Shown here: positions 1 to 9,092 of the stretch, in pieces
Position numbering within the stretch: the first letter of the stretch is position 1
Layout of the letters: every line of letters begins with the position of its first letter
Assembly (NCBI RefSeq): GCF_017315705.1
Contig: NZ_JAFLRF010000004.1
Span: 62,001 to 126,000 of the forward strand
Direction: 5' to 3'
Length of the DNA stretch: 64,000 nt
Source of the DNA: Trinickia mobilis
GTDB taxonomy: Bacteria; Pseudomonadota; Gammaproteobacteria; Burkholderiales; Burkholderiaceae
Translations under genes and position numbers: made by a program
Notes under the pieces: model-generated
What the model was told of the DNA's origin: nothing
Database searches by the model: none
The model's input: the letters and a program-made list of their open reading frames with translations, nothing else

Positions 1-666
1 CTGACGTTTCCCGGCGTCGCGTCGGGCAGATTGCGTCCGTACAAACGCTGGCGTCCGATCGAGCAGGCGACGATGGCATACGGCTACGGGCTGTCGACCT
101 CGCTCTTGCAAATCGCGCAGGTGTACACCGCTTATGCCGGCGACGGCACGCTGCACCCCGCGACGCTGCTCGTCGGCGTCGACGCGGCCACAGGCGTCGA
201 GCTCCGCCCGGACGAAGGCGCTCACGCGCATCCCGGCACCCGCGTGACGACGCCCGCCACCGCCGCGCAAATGCGGACGATGCTCGAAATGGCGGTGGGC
301 CAGGGCGGCACAGGACGCGCGGCGCAAGTGGCGGGCTACCGCGTCGGCGGCAAGACGGGGACGGCCCGCAAGCAGGCCGGCACGTCGTACGCGAAGAACA
401 AATACCGTTCGCTTTTCGTCGGCATGGCGCCGATGAGCGATCCGCGGATCATCGTCGCGGTAATGATCGACGAGCCCTCGGGACGCGGCTTCTATGGCGG
501 GACGGTGGCCGGGCCGGTATTTTCCTCGGTCACGGGCGGCACATTGCAGTTGTTCGGCGTGCCTCCGGATGCCGAGTCGGTCACGTTGTACGGGGGACGG
601 CCCGAACCGTTACGAGGCGAGAAGGCCCCAACCGTCGATATAACCGCTGGCGCGGGGCAGTCTTGA
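1..666 (+). CDS. ftsI: FtsI-like peptidoglycan transpeptidase (PBP3 type), C-terminal part only
   Basis: The reading frame is open from base 1, so the gene starts outside the window and only its last 221 residues are present. They correspond to the end of the transpeptidase domain of class B penicillin-binding proteins, which cross-link septal peptidoglycan in the periplasm. The KTGT motif (Lys at 352-354, residue 118 of the visible part) is the third active-site motif of this family. The SxxK and SxN motifs would lie upstream and cannot be checked. The next gene is a cupin rather than murE, so this is probably an ftsI paralogue outside the division cluster. The family call is firm; paralogue status is inferred from one flank. 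Confidence 0.88.
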   Translation: MTFPGVASGRLRPYKRWRPIEQATMAYGYGLSTSLLQIAQVYTAYAGDGTLHPATLLVGVDAATGVELRPDEGAHAHPGTRVTTPATAAQMRTMLEMAVGQGGTGRAAQVAGYRVGGKTGTARKQAGTSYAKNKYRSLFVGMAPMSDPRIIVAVMIDEPSGRGFYGGTVAGPVFSSVTGGTLQLFGVPPDAESVTLYGGRPEPLRGEKAPTVDITAGAGQS

Positions 667-770
667 GGAAATCAGCGCTAACATATTGAGTACTCACGCG
701 CGCAGCACTCAGCGCGATGGAACACTTGATGCTTTTCTTCCCGACGGCCCTCCGGCCGAGGAGCATCGAC

Positions 771-1202
771 ATGACCGCCCAACTCACCACTCGGTTCTCG
801 CATGTCCGCCCGCAAGACACGCAGTATGCCGGCAACGGCCTGCGAGATTTCTTTCTCTATCGCGATCTAGGCATCGCCGACGCCACGGGCGGCAAAGTGC
901 TCGCGCAGCTCGTGAAGGCAAACATCCCGCCCGAGCGCGGCACCGGCTGGCACCGTCACGAAGCCGAGTTTCATATCGTCATCATGTTGAAGGGCTGGGC
1001 CCGCTTCATGTACGGCGACAAGGAAACGCTCGTTGCGGCAGGCGACTGCGTGCATCAGGCGCCCGGCATCGTCCACTACCTGTTCGACTATTCGCCGGAT
1101 ATGGAATACCTGGAGATCGTCGCGCCCGCAGACTTCAAGACGATCGGCGTCGAACCGGTCTGCGACGTGCCTGCCGTCACGCCGTGGCCTGAAACAACGT
1201 GA
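771..1202 (+). CDS. single-domain cupin protein
   Basis: A 143-residue protein with one cupin beta-barrel. The first cupin motif is clear (His61, His63, Glu66 and His68 around WHRHEAEFH), and the second contains GDCVHQAPGIVH with His102, so a mononuclear metal site is likely. The ATG at 771 is chosen because GAGGAG lies just upstream; an in-frame ATG at 717 would add 18 unconserved residues. There is no signal peptide. Cupins range from dioxygenases to sugar-binding regulators, so no substrate is assigned. It converges on phaZ with a 13-bp gap. Confidence 0.82.
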   Translation: MTAQLTTRFSHVRPQDTQYAGNGLRDFFLYRDLGIADATGGKVLAQLVKANIPPERGTGWHRHEAEFHIVIMLKGWARFMYGDKETLVAAGDCVHQAPGIVHYLFDYSPDMEYLEIVAPADFKTIGVEPVCDVPAVTPWPETT

Positions 1203-1215
1203 GCGCGCCGGCTCG

Positions 1216-2532
1216 CTAACCCGGCAACGGCGCCGTCGCCGGCGCATGCGGTTCATCGCCGCCCGCGAGAGGCGCTGGCTGCACGCGCGCGGAGAGCGTC
1301 GGCGCCGCCTCGTTGTCGTGAATCACCGCGCGCACGAGCGGGTAGATCTGCCGCTCCCAGCGTTTGCCGTTGAAGACGCCGTAGTGCCCGACGCCGGTCT
1401 GCACGTGATGCGTCTTCAGATACGGACGCAGCCGCGAACAGAGATCCTGCGCGGCTAGCGTCTGCCCGACCGCGCAGATGTCGTCCTTTTCGCCCTCTAC
1501 CGTCAACAGCGCCGTGCGCCGGATCACCGACGGATCGACGAGCCGCCCGCCTACTTCCAGCTTGCCGAGCGGCAGCGCGTGCTGCTGGAACACGGTGGCG
1601 ACCGTCTCGATGTAGAACTCCTCGGCGAGATCCATCGTCGCGAAGTATTCCTCGTAGAAGAGACGGATCGCCTCGGCTTTTTCCGCATCGCCCTTCGCGC
1701 GCTCGTAGAACATGTCGGCAAGCGAGTTCGCGTGGCGCTCGACATTCATCGATATGAACGCGCTCAGTTGCACGAAGCCCGGATAGACGCGCCGATGCGC
1801 GCCCGCAAAACCCGACGGTACCGTGCTGATCAGGTTCTTCTCGAACCATTCGATCGGCTTGCTCTTCGCCAATTCGTTCACGCGCGTCGGATTGATGCGC
1901 GTATCGATCGGCCCGGCCATCAGCGTCATGCTCGCGGGCTGCGCCGGGTTCCTGTCTTCGGCCATGAGCGCCACGGCTGCGAGCGCCGCGACCGTCGGCT
2001 GGCAGATCGCCAACACGTGCGCCCCCTCGCCGAGGTGCTCCAGAAAACCGATCACGTGCTGCACGAATTCCGCAAAGCCGAAGCGTCCGTGCTTCAGCGA
2101 CACGTCGCGCGGGTTGTGCCAATCGGTGATGTAGACATCGTGCTCGGGCAGCATCGTGCGCACGGTGCCGCGCAAGAGCGTCGCGAAGTGGCCCGACATC
2201 GGCGCGATCATCAGCACGCGCGGATGCACGGCGGGCGTGTCTTTTCTGAAGTGCAGCAGCGAACAGAACGGCGTGGCCGCGACGACTTCCTCGATCACCG
2301 GTATCTCGCGTCCGTCCATCTCGACGCTCGCAATGCCGAACGGCGGCCGCTTGTGCGTGAGCGTCGACAGCATCAGCACGTCGCACGCGGCGCCGTAGTA
2401 GCGCACGCTGTCGAGCGCAGCGACGCCGGGCGACCACGCATCGATGAGCGAGCCCGACATGCGCGCGACGCCGGAGACTGGGCGCATCATGTCGGACACT
2501 GCCTGGTAGGTCGGATACGCTAGCCAATTCAT
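1216..2532 (-). CDS. phaZ: intracellular polyhydroxybutyrate depolymerase
   Basis: A 438-residue protein collinear with the Ralstonia eutropha intracellular PhaZ1 family, which breaks down storage PHB granules in the cytoplasm. The nucleophile is Cys177 in AICQPTVA, replacing the usual lipase Ser. The remaining triad is visible as Asp in GEKDDI and His in GHYGVF. The start is placed at the ATG beginning MNWLAYPTYQ, matching family N-termini; an upstream GTG at 2583 would add 17 residues and has no better ribosome site. The C-terminal Pro/Ala tail is variable in the family. The gene stands alone. Confidence 0.9.
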   Translation of the reverse strand: MNWLAYPTYQAVSDMMRPVSGVARMSGSLIDAWSPGVAALDSVRYYGAACDVLMLSTLTHKRPPFGIASVEMDGREIPVIEEVVAATPFCSLLHFRKDTPAVHPRVLMIAPMSGHFATLLRGTVRTMLPEHDVYITDWHNPRDVSLKHGRFGFAEFVQHVIGFLEHLGEGAHVLAICQPTVAALAAVALMAEDRNPAQPASMTLMAGPIDTRINPTRVNELAKSKPIEWFEKNLISTVPSGFAGAHRRVYPGFVQLSAFISMNVERHANSLADMFYERAKGDAEKAEAIRLFYEEYFATMDLAEEFYIETVATVFQQHALPLGKLEVGGRLVDPSVIRRTALLTVEGEKDDICAVGQTLAAQDLCSRLRPYLKTHHVQTGVGHYGVFNGKRWERQIYPLVRAVIHDNEAAPTLSARVQPAPLAGGDEPHAPATAPLPG

Positions 2533-2891
2533 GATTCCGCCACCGGAAAGGAGCAGGCTGAACCAACGCAATACGTATGCCACGGCGCGCGCACTCGCGC
2601 TGTCTTGTAAGCGCCTGATTCAGCGCTGCGCGAGCCGCCTTGTCCGCATGCGCAGCAGACGACGCAACCGTTGGCACGGCTATTGCGCGCGGCCTGGAAT
2701 GGCGTGCGGCGCGTGCCCGCGCTCATCGCACCGCCTCGCGGCGCATCGCGGGCTGCTTGCGATTCGCGAGGACGCCTTGGGGCGCCGCGCCAATTCGTTC
2801 GTGCGCCATCGCGACGAATGGGTGCATGGTCGCATCAAAGCAGTGCATGCGCGTGCCCTCATGTTCGCCGCGCCGCATTGGGAGACATGAC
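2533..2891. other. intergenic region between phaZ and the GST gene
   Basis: About 360 bp separates two divergently read genes, so it should carry promoters for both. I could not pick out a convincing sigma-70 box pair or an inverted repeat. The frames open across it are GC-rich shadows without family resemblance. Confidence 0.5.
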
Positions 2892-3548
2892 ATGTCGAAA
2901 GCCACTTTGACCATCAGCAGCCGCAATTACTCTTCGTGGTCGCTGCGCGGCTGGTTGCTGACGAAGTTCAGCGGCCTGCCGTTCGACGAAATCGAAGTGC
3001 CGATCGACGCCCCGGGCGTGCGCGCCGAAATCCTGCTGCTGTCGCCGTCGATTCTCGTGCCGTGCCTGCAGCACGACGGCATCAAGATCTGGGACACGCT
3101 CGCGATCGCCGAGTACCTGAACGAAGTCTGTCCGCAAGCCGGATTGCTGCCCGTCGACCGCGCGGCACGCGCGCATTGCCGCGCGATTTGCGGCGAGATG
3201 CATTCGGGCTTCAGCGCGCTGCGCGGCGCGCTGCCGATGAACCTGAAGGCACACTTCCCGGGCTTCAAGGTGTGGTCGCGCGCGCAGGCGGATAGCGAGC
3301 GCGTGTTCGAGATCTGGCGCGATTGTCTTGCGCGTTACGGCGGGCCCTTCCTGTTCGGCGCAGACAAATGCGAGGCCGACGCGATGTACGCGCCCGTCGT
3401 CACGCGCTTCAACACCTACGATGTGCCGCTCGCCGAGGACATCGCGCAATTCTGTGCACGCATTCTCGCGCTTCCTGAGATGAAGACGTGGATCGCCGCG
3501 GCGCAAGGGGAAACGGAAGAGATCGACGAGCTGGACGTGGAGTTTTAG
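2892..3548 (+). CDS. glutathione S-transferase family protein
   Basis: A 218-residue protein with an N-terminal thioredoxin-like GSH-binding half (SSRNYSSWSLRGWLL) and an all-helical C-terminal half. The early NYSSWS segment resembles the Ser-containing active site of YfcF/zeta-like bacterial GSTs. The ATG at 2892 follows a GGGAGA ribosome site. It is likely cytoplasmic, conjugating or isomerising electrophiles, but the substrate cannot be read from sequence. The next gene, yigZ, starts 33 bp downstream on the same strand, so the two may be co-transcribed. Confidence 0.85.
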   Translation: MSKATLTISSRNYSSWSLRGWLLTKFSGLPFDEIEVPIDAPGVRAEILLLSPSILVPCLQHDGIKIWDTLAIAEYLNEVCPQAGLLPVDRAARAHCRAICGEMHSGFSALRGALPMNLKAHFPGFKVWSRAQADSERVFEIWRDCLARYGGPFLFGADKCEADAMYAPVVTRFNTYDVPLAEDIAQFCARILALPEMKTWIAAAQGETEEIDELDVEF

Positions 3549-3581
3549 ACTATCGGTCCCGCACCGACCGAACCGTTCGCC

Positions 3582-4169
3582 TTGCCCACTTTCACGCTTG
3601 CCGCCGCCGTCGGCGCCGAACTCGAAATCCGCAAAAGCCGCTTCATCGCGCACGCCCTCCCGGTCGCGGACCGTGGCGCCGCGATGGACGAACTGCGCCG
3701 TCTGCGCGAAGCCCACCCCGCTGCTACGCACGTCTGCTGGGCGCTGCTCGCGGGCGGGCAGTCGGGAATGTCGGACGATGGCGAGCCGTCGGGCACCGCC
3801 GGCCGGCCCATTCTCGAAGTGCTGCGCCATCAGGATCTCGATGGCGTGCTCGCCGCCGTCGTGCGTTACTACGGCGGCGTGAAGCTCGGCGCGGGCGGTC
3901 TTGTGCGCGCGTACACCGATGCGATTGCAAGCGCGCTTTTGAACGCCGAACGCGTCGAGCGGATCGCGCTTGCGCGCCTCTTCGTCGAGATCGGCTATCC
4001 CGACGAGGCGCGCGTGCGGCGCTGGATCGAGCAGGAAGGCGCCGAGCTGATCGACAGCGTCTACGAATTGACTGTGCGCCTGGCGATCCGCATGCCCGCA
4101 ACGGCCGTCGATGCAGCACGCGGCGCGTTGCGCGATCTCACGCAAGGGCGTGCCGTGTTCACGCCGTAA
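3582..4169 (+). CDS. yigZ: YigZ / IMPACT family protein (UPF0029)
   Basis: A 195-residue protein of the YigZ/IMPACT family. The signature region RKSRFIAHA is followed by the SDDGEPSGTAGRP motif and VVRYYGGVKLGAGGL, which are the strongest conserved blocks of the family. The C-terminal DUF1949-like domain is present. The only plausible start is the TTG at 3582, because no ATG or GTG precedes the conserved N-terminus in frame. The biochemical role of the bacterial family is not settled; eukaryotic IMPACT regulates the kinase GCN2. Confidence 0.88.
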   Translation: MPTFTLAAAVGAELEIRKSRFIAHALPVADRGAAMDELRRLREAHPAATHVCWALLAGGQSGMSDDGEPSGTAGRPILEVLRHQDLDGVLAAVVRYYGGVKLGAGGLVRAYTDAIASALLNAERVERIALARLFVEIGYPDEARVRRWIEQEGAELIDSVYELTVRLAIRMPATAVDAARGALRDLTQGRAVFTP

Positions 4170-4178
4170 ACGCAAAAA

Positions 4179-4212
4179 CGGCACGCGCGGATAAGCCAAC
4201 CCGCGCGTGCCG
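4179..4212 (-). terminator. Rho-independent terminator of the GMC oxidoreductase gene
   Basis: A perfect 12-bp stem (4179-4190 pairing with 4201-4212) encloses a 10-nt loop. Read on the minus strand it is followed by five T residues, the layout of an intrinsic terminator. It lies between the convergent yigZ and GMC genes; the plus-strand side lacks a T tract. Confidence 0.85.
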
Positions 4213-4226
4213 CTATCGCAACGATA

Positions 4227-5900
4227 TCAATGAGAATGCAGCGCTTCGGAAGCGCGCGCGGCATCGCTGTCACGCTGCGCCGACGCTTTGGCGTCGTCGA
4301 GAATCATCTCGGCGCCCTTCTCGGCCACCATCATCGTCGCCGCATTGATGTTGCCCGACGTGACGTTCGGGAACACCGACGCGTCCACGATCCGCAAGCC
4401 CTCGATGCCATGCACCTTGAGACGCGCGTCGACGACCGACGTCGCTGCGTCATCGCCCATCGTGCACGAGCCGCACAGGTGATAGATCGAGCCCGAGTTC
4501 TCGCGGAAGTACTTGAGCATGTCGGCTTCGGTCTTGCACCGCGGGCCCGGCGAGATTTCCTCGATGGTGATGTCCTTGAGCGCCGGCGCGGTCATCAGCT
4601 TGCGAATCAGGATGCTGCCTTGAATCGCTTCGTCGATGTCCTTCTTCGTCGTCAGCGCGTTGATGCGGATCTTCGCGGCATCTTCCGCCCGATTCGAGCC
4701 GATTTCGATCGACCCGCGGCTCGTCGGCCGGCACGGGTTGAACGCGATCAGAAAGCCCGAATACGGTTCCGGCTCGAGGCTCGCCTTGTTGCTCTTCGGA
4801 ATCCGGTATGACAGCGGATTGAAATAGAGCTGGAGGTTCGGATGCTCGAGCGATTCGTCGCCCTTGAAGAAGCCGCCGCCCTGGTTGACGCTCATCGAGA
4901 GCGGCCCCTTGCGGGTCAGCAGATATTGCAGCCCCATCTTGAGCTTGCCGAGGAGCGGCCGCATCTCGTCGTTCAGCGTCTTGCAGTTGGCGCGGAAGTA
5001 GAAGCTCACGCACAGGTGGTCCTGCAGGTTCTGGCCGACAGCCGGCAGCTCATGCACGAGCGGCACGTTGTATTTCGCGAGCAGCGCTTCGCTGCCGACG
5101 CCCGACAACTGCAGGAGCTTCGGCGTGTCGACTGCGCCCGCCGCCATGATGACTTCCTTGCTCGCGGTGAACTCGCGCGGCTTGCCGTGCTGCGTCAGCG
5201 CGATGCCGACCGCACGCTTCTTCTCGTCGAAGCGCACGCGCGTGACGAGCGCGTCGCGCTCCACAGTGAGGTTCGGACGGCCGAGCACCGGATGCAGATA
5301 CATGAAGCTGCTCGATGCGCGCTGCCCGTTCTTCGTGTTCAGATCGTAGATACCCGCGCCGTCGATCTGCTCGCCGTTGAAGTCTTCGTTGCGGCGATAG
5401 CCGAGCTGCTCGCAGCCTTTGAGGAAGGTGTGCACGATCGGGTGCGCGCCTTCTTTCATCGGCGTGATGCCGATGGGACCGTCCGCGCCGTGGTACTTCG
5501 TGTTGCCGAGCGGGTGCGATTCGAGCTTCCTGAAGTACGGCAGCACGCCTTCGTACGACCAGCCCTGGTCGCCGGCCGCCTTCGCCCAATCGTCGAAATC
5601 GTGCCGCTGGCCGCGCACGTACACCATCGCGTTGATCGAGCCCGAGCCGCCCTGCACCTTGCCGCGCGGACAATAGATCGAGCGGTTGTCGAGCTCTTTC
5701 TCGGGCTCGCTGTAGTACATCCAGTTGTAGGTCTCGTTGTAGTAGGTCTTCGTGAAGCCTACCGGGACCTTGAACCAGAACGAGCTGTCCTTGCCGCCGG
5801 CTTCGACGAGCAGCACGGTGTGCTTGCCCGACGCGGTCAGGCGATTGGCGAGGATGCAGCCCGCGGAGCCCGCGCCGACGATGATGTAGTCGTAGTTCAT
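4227..5900 (-). CDS. GMC-family FAD-dependent alcohol/choline dehydrogenase-like oxidoreductase
   Basis: A 557-residue glucose-methanol-choline oxidoreductase. The N-terminal GAGSAGCILANRL (residues 9-21) is the FAD-binding Rossmann motif, and GGSGSINAMVYVRG is GMC signature 1. The catalytic pair appears as His474 in SIYHLCGSCTMG and Asn517 in NVTSGNINAA. BetA is the best-known relative, but the neighbours are a sugar-acid dehydratase and an AldA-like dehydrogenase rather than betB/betI, so choline is not assumed; a polyol or other alcohol is more likely. It starts 4 bp after the preceding dehydratase gene, in one operon with it. Confidence 0.88.
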   Translation of the reverse strand: MNYDYIIVGAGSAGCILANRLTASGKHTVLLVEAGGKDSSFWFKVPVGFTKTYYNETYNWMYYSEPEKELDNRSIYCPRGKVQGGSGSINAMVYVRGQRHDFDDWAKAAGDQGWSYEGVLPYFRKLESHPLGNTKYHGADGPIGITPMKEGAHPIVHTFLKGCEQLGYRRNEDFNGEQIDGAGIYDLNTKNGQRASSSFMYLHPVLGRPNLTVERDALVTRVRFDEKKRAVGIALTQHGKPREFTASKEVIMAAGAVDTPKLLQLSGVGSEALLAKYNVPLVHELPAVGQNLQDHLCVSFYFRANCKTLNDEMRPLLGKLKMGLQYLLTRKGPLSMSVNQGGGFFKGDESLEHPNLQLYFNPLSYRIPKSNKASLEPEPYSGFLIAFNPCRPTSRGSIEIGSNRAEDAAKIRINALTTKKDIDEAIQGSILIRKLMTAPALKDITIEEISPGPRCKTEADMLKYFRENSGSIYHLCGSCTMGDDAATSVVDARLKVHGIEGLRIVDASVFPNVTSGNINAATMMVAEKGAEMILDDAKASAQRDSDAARASEALHSH

Positions 5901-5904
5901 GATC

Positions 5905-7122
5905 TCAGCCCTTGGCCGGAGAAACGTCGTTGACGTCCTGCGGCTTCGCAGCCATCTGCAGGTGCAGGCGTCCGCCCGTGTACGGGCTGTGCTGCTTCAC
6001 CACGTCCATGTTCAGCTCGATGCCGAGGCCCGGCGCCTTCGACGGAATGATGTAGCCCTGCTCCCAGCGGATCGGCGTCTTCACCACTTGCGCGTGGAAT
6101 CCGCCCCACGTCATGATGCTTTCCTGAATCAGGAAGTTCGGCGTGCAGGCAGCAAGCTGGACGCTCGCCGCCGCACCGACCGGCCCGTTGTACAGGTGCG
6201 GCGCGATTTGCGCGTAGTAGACCTCGGCGAGCGTCGCCACCTTCTTCGCTTCGAGGAGACCGCCCACGCGCGCCACGTTCAACTGGATGATCGAAGCGCC
6301 GCCCGCTTCGAGCAGCTTGTGGAATTCATACTTGGTCGTCAGGCGCTCGCCTGCCGAGATCGGAATGCTCGTGTGCTTCGCGACTTCGGCCATCGCATCG
6401 GGCTGGCCCGGCGGCACCGGCTCTTCGAACCACAGCGGGTCGTATTTTTCGAGGCGCTTCGCCAGACGAATCGCCGAGGACGGCACCATCTGCCCGTGCG
6501 TGCCGAACAGGATGTCTGCGTCGTTGCCCACCGCTTCGCGCACCTTGCGGCAGAACGTTTCGCAACGGTCGAGCACTTCGAGCGAGAGCTGGTGCCCCGA
6601 GTAAGCGGTGTACGGGCCAGCCGGGTCGAACTTGACTGCCGTGAAGCCGAGCTTCACGTTCTCGGCCGCGCATTCGGCGGCGAGATCCGGATCGTCGTAG
6701 TCGTACTCGCCCTTCGAATTCTTCGGATACAGATACGTGTACGAACGCAGCTTCTCGTGCACGAGGCCGCCCAAGAGCTCGTAGACGGGCTTGTCGGCCG
6801 CCTTGCCGATGATGTCCCAGCACGCCATCTCCAAGCCGCTCACGACGCCCATCATCGTCAGATCGGGGCGCTGCGTGAAGCCGCTCGAATACGTCTCGCG
6901 GAACAGCCGCTCGACGCGGTGCGGATCGTGGTTAAGCAAGTAACGCTGGAACACGTCTTCGACGATCGGCACCATCGCTTGCGGATGGAACGTCGCCGCA
7001 TAGATTTCGCCGACGCCTTCGATCCCGTCGTCCGTCTTCAGCTTCACGAAGATCCAGTACATGCCGCCCACGTGCGGCGGCGGAACAGCGACGACATGCG
7101 TTTCAAGCGAGACAACTTTCAT
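5905..7122 (-). CDS. mandelate racemase/muconate lactonizing family sugar-acid dehydratase
   Basis: A 405-residue enolase-superfamily protein. It has the capping domain, then a TIM barrel with the base pair Lys164-x-Asp166 (VKFDP), Glu233/Glu234 in WFEEPVPP, Glu259 in SAGERL and His309 in IAPHLYNGP. The strand that usually supplies the first metal Asp instead reads FGTHGQM (His209), typical of one uncharacterised subgroup. Such enzymes remove water from an aldonate alpha to the carboxylate. The ATG at 7122 is chosen because AAGGGTG lies upstream; the longer frame has no family support. It forms an operon with the GMC gene 4 bp downstream. Confidence 0.85.
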   Translation of the reverse strand: MKVVSLETHVVAVPPPHVGGMYWIFVKLKTDDGIEGVGEIYAATFHPQAMVPIVEDVFQRYLLNHDPHRVERLFRETYSSGFTQRPDLTMMGVVSGLEMACWDIIGKAADKPVYELLGGLVHEKLRSYTYLYPKNSKGEYDYDDPDLAAECAAENVKLGFTAVKFDPAGPYTAYSGHQLSLEVLDRCETFCRKVREAVGNDADILFGTHGQMVPSSAIRLAKRLEKYDPLWFEEPVPPGQPDAMAEVAKHTSIPISAGERLTTKYEFHKLLEAGGASIIQLNVARVGGLLEAKKVATLAEVYYAQIAPHLYNGPVGAAASVQLAACTPNFLIQESIMTWGGFHAQVVKTPIRWEQGYIIPSKAPGLGIELNMDVVKQHSPYTGGRLHLQMAAKPQDVNDVSPAKG

Positions 7123-7216
7123 TTCGCACCCTTGCTGTAGAGCCTGCTTTTCAATACCAGCGCGGCGATCGCGCGCAGGAACGCCATGAACGCGACCGAG
7201 ACATCGCGCAAGCGTA

Positions 7217-7230
7217 GTGATCCTAATCAC
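7217..7230. promoter_or_regulatory. candidate operator upstream of the dehydratase-GMC operon
   Basis: The dyad GTGAT-CCTA-ATCAC lies about 95 bp before the dehydratase start. Flanking AGCG and CGCT extend the symmetry with a one-base bulge. A GntR- or LysR-type repressor could bind here. The assignment rests on symmetry and position only. Confidence 0.35.
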
Positions 7231-7272
7231 ACGCTGTTTGACGAGCCTTCTGACGTTTCTGCTTCTTCCACC

Positions 7273-7303
7273 GATACGCCGTGCCGGATGAGCACGGCGT
7301 ATC
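7273..7303 (-). terminator. hairpin terminator downstream of the AldA-like gene
   Basis: A perfect 12-bp stem (7273-7284 with 7292-7303) with a 7-nt loop lies 36 bp beyond the stop of the aldehyde dehydrogenase. No T run follows, so it may work as a weak or Rho-assisted terminator. It separates that gene from the dehydratase-GMC operon. Confidence 0.65.
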
Positions 7304-7339
7304 TCATGCATCGATGCGTCGACGCAACGGCGCCGGAGA

Positions 7340-8770
7340 TCAATACTTCATGACGACGAGGCGCGTCTGCGTGAATTCGAGCATGCCGTGCTTGCCGTCG
7401 TCGCCACCGAGACCCGAGCGCTTCCAGCCTGCGTGAAAGCCCTGGTACGGATCGGCCGGCGTGCGGTTCACATACAGCTCGCCCGCTTCGATCGAATTCG
7501 CCACCTTCATCGCCGTGCGGTAGTTCTCGGTATAGAGCACCGACGACAGGCCGAACTGGTGATCGTTGGCCAGCTCGATCGCCTCGTCGATCGTGCGGTA
7601 CTTGAGCACCGGCATGATCGGGCCGAAGGTCTCTTCCTGAACGATCTCCATGTCCTGGCGCACGTTCGTGAGCAGCGTCGGCGGATAGAAGTAGCCTTTG
7701 CCCTCGGGAATCTTGCCGCCCGTTTCGAGCGTCGCGCCTTCGGCCACCGCACGTTCCACCATCGCGTGAATGCCCTTGCGCGACGCGTCGTTCACGAGCG
7801 GGCCCATGCGCTCCGGATGCTCGCTGCGATCGCCGGTCTTCACCGCGCTCAGCTTGGCCTTGAGCAGCGCGACGAAGCGGTCATGGACGCTTTCCTGCAC
7901 GTACACGCGCTCGATCGCCGTGCAGAGCTGGCCGCAATGGGTGGTCTTCGACGCGACGAGCGCTTGCGCGGCCTTTTCGAGGTCGGTGTCGGCCTCGATG
8001 ATCGCGGGTGTCTTGCCGCCCAGTTCGAGCGACGGCTTCGCGATGTTCGCCTTGCAGTACTCGAGCACCTTGCGGCCCGCGTCGACGCTGCCCGTCAGCG
8101 TGATCATGCCGACCGCCGGATGCGTGCAGACGGCCTCGGCCGTTGCGTGATCCATCGCGACGATGTTGACGACGCCCGCCGGAAAGCCCGCACGGTCGAC
8201 CGCCTTGGCGATTTCGAACGCGGAGGTCGGCGTGTTGTTGCTCGGACGGACCACCACGGTGTTGCCCGCGATCAGCGCCGGTGCGACTTTGCGCATCAGC
8301 GTGTAGACGGGGTAGTTGAACGGAATCAGGCACGCGACGACGCCGATCGGCTCGCGCTGCAGGAACAGGTTTTCATCCGGCGTATCGCTCGGGATGACTT
8401 CGCCTTCGATGCGGCGCGCCCATTCCGCGTGGTAGCGGGTGATCTGGCCTGCGTAGATGGACTCGTTGGTCGCGTCGGAAACGCTCTTGCCCGATTCGGC
8501 CGCGAGCGCGCGGCCGATTTCCGGCGCCAGATCGGTCAGCGCATCGGCGAGCTTGTGCAGGTAGACGGCGCGCTCGGCCGCGGGCAGCTTGCGCCAGCGC
8601 TTTTGCGCGGCGGCCGCCGCTTCCACGGCCGCGACAGCCTCGGCCTTCGTGGCTGCGGAGATTTCGGCGATCTGCGCTTCGGTCGCCGGGTTGTAGACCG
8701 CGATGCGCGCGGCGCCGGCGGGCTCGGTGAACTGACCGTTGATGTAGTTTCGATCGACTCGCATAGTCAT
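7340..8770 (-). CDS. aldA: AldA-like lactaldehyde/glycolaldehyde dehydrogenase
   Basis: A 476-residue NAD-dependent aldehyde dehydrogenase, close in length to E. coli AldA (479). Catalytic Cys283 sits in HCGQLCTAIERVYV, the general base Glu249 in LELGGK, and the FNYP motif at 151-154. The C-terminal GFHAGWKRSGLGGDDGKHG block is typical of the AldA subgroup, which oxidises lactaldehyde and glycolaldehyde. The start could be 8770 (MTMRVDRN) or 8764; neither has a strong ribosome site. With the neighbouring dehydratase and GMC enzyme it suggests a route from a polyol or sugar acid through a short aldehyde. Confidence 0.87.
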   Translation of the reverse strand: MTMRVDRNYINGQFTEPAGAARIAVYNPATEAQIAEISAATKAEAVAAVEAAAAAQKRWRKLPAAERAVYLHKLADALTDLAPEIGRALAAESGKSVSDATNESIYAGQITRYHAEWARRIEGEVIPSDTPDENLFLQREPIGVVACLIPFNYPVYTLMRKVAPALIAGNTVVVRPSNNTPTSAFEIAKAVDRAGFPAGVVNIVAMDHATAEAVCTHPAVGMITLTGSVDAGRKVLEYCKANIAKPSLELGGKTPAIIEADTDLEKAAQALVASKTTHCGQLCTAIERVYVQESVHDRFVALLKAKLSAVKTGDRSEHPERMGPLVNDASRKGIHAMVERAVAEGATLETGGKIPEGKGYFYPPTLLTNVRQDMEIVQEETFGPIMPVLKYRTIDEAIELANDHQFGLSSVLYTENYRTAMKVANSIEAGELYVNRTPADPYQGFHAGWKRSGLGGDDGKHGMLEFTQTRLVVMKY

Positions 8771-9092
8771 TGCCCAAGAGGGTGAAAGCGTAGCCGCTCG
8801 CGAGCGGCGCCAAGTACGTAATCCGTCGACGGAAAAAGGCGACGCCGCCGGGCTCAAAATTCAATGCGGGCGGCGAAACGCCGCGAATCACGGGGAATGG
8901 CCGAATTCTTGGTGTCGGACGCGGGCACAGCAAGCGAGTATTTCGAGCGGAAACCATTCGAAAAACTCACGTTACCCGGCTAAGACCGATGGCGATTGAA
9001 GGCGGCGGCCCGCGCCCGGTCATGGGCTCGAGGCCATCCTAGGGAAATTACCAAGGCGAGCCGGCGCGAATCAACTATGAGATTAAAGCATC
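8771..9092. other. intergenic region upstream of the AldA-like gene
   Basis: About 320 bp between the dehydrogenase start and the end of the LysR gene, both on the minus strand. It should carry the aldA promoter. Only short, imperfect symmetries were found (for example TGAGAT/ATCTCA at 9078-9095, overlapping the LysR stop), with no convincing gene or terminator. Confidence 0.45.

Noticed and set aside
4227-5900. Naming the GMC oxidoreductase betA
   Set aside because: No betB, betI or choline transporter nearby; the neighbours point to sugar-acid metabolism.
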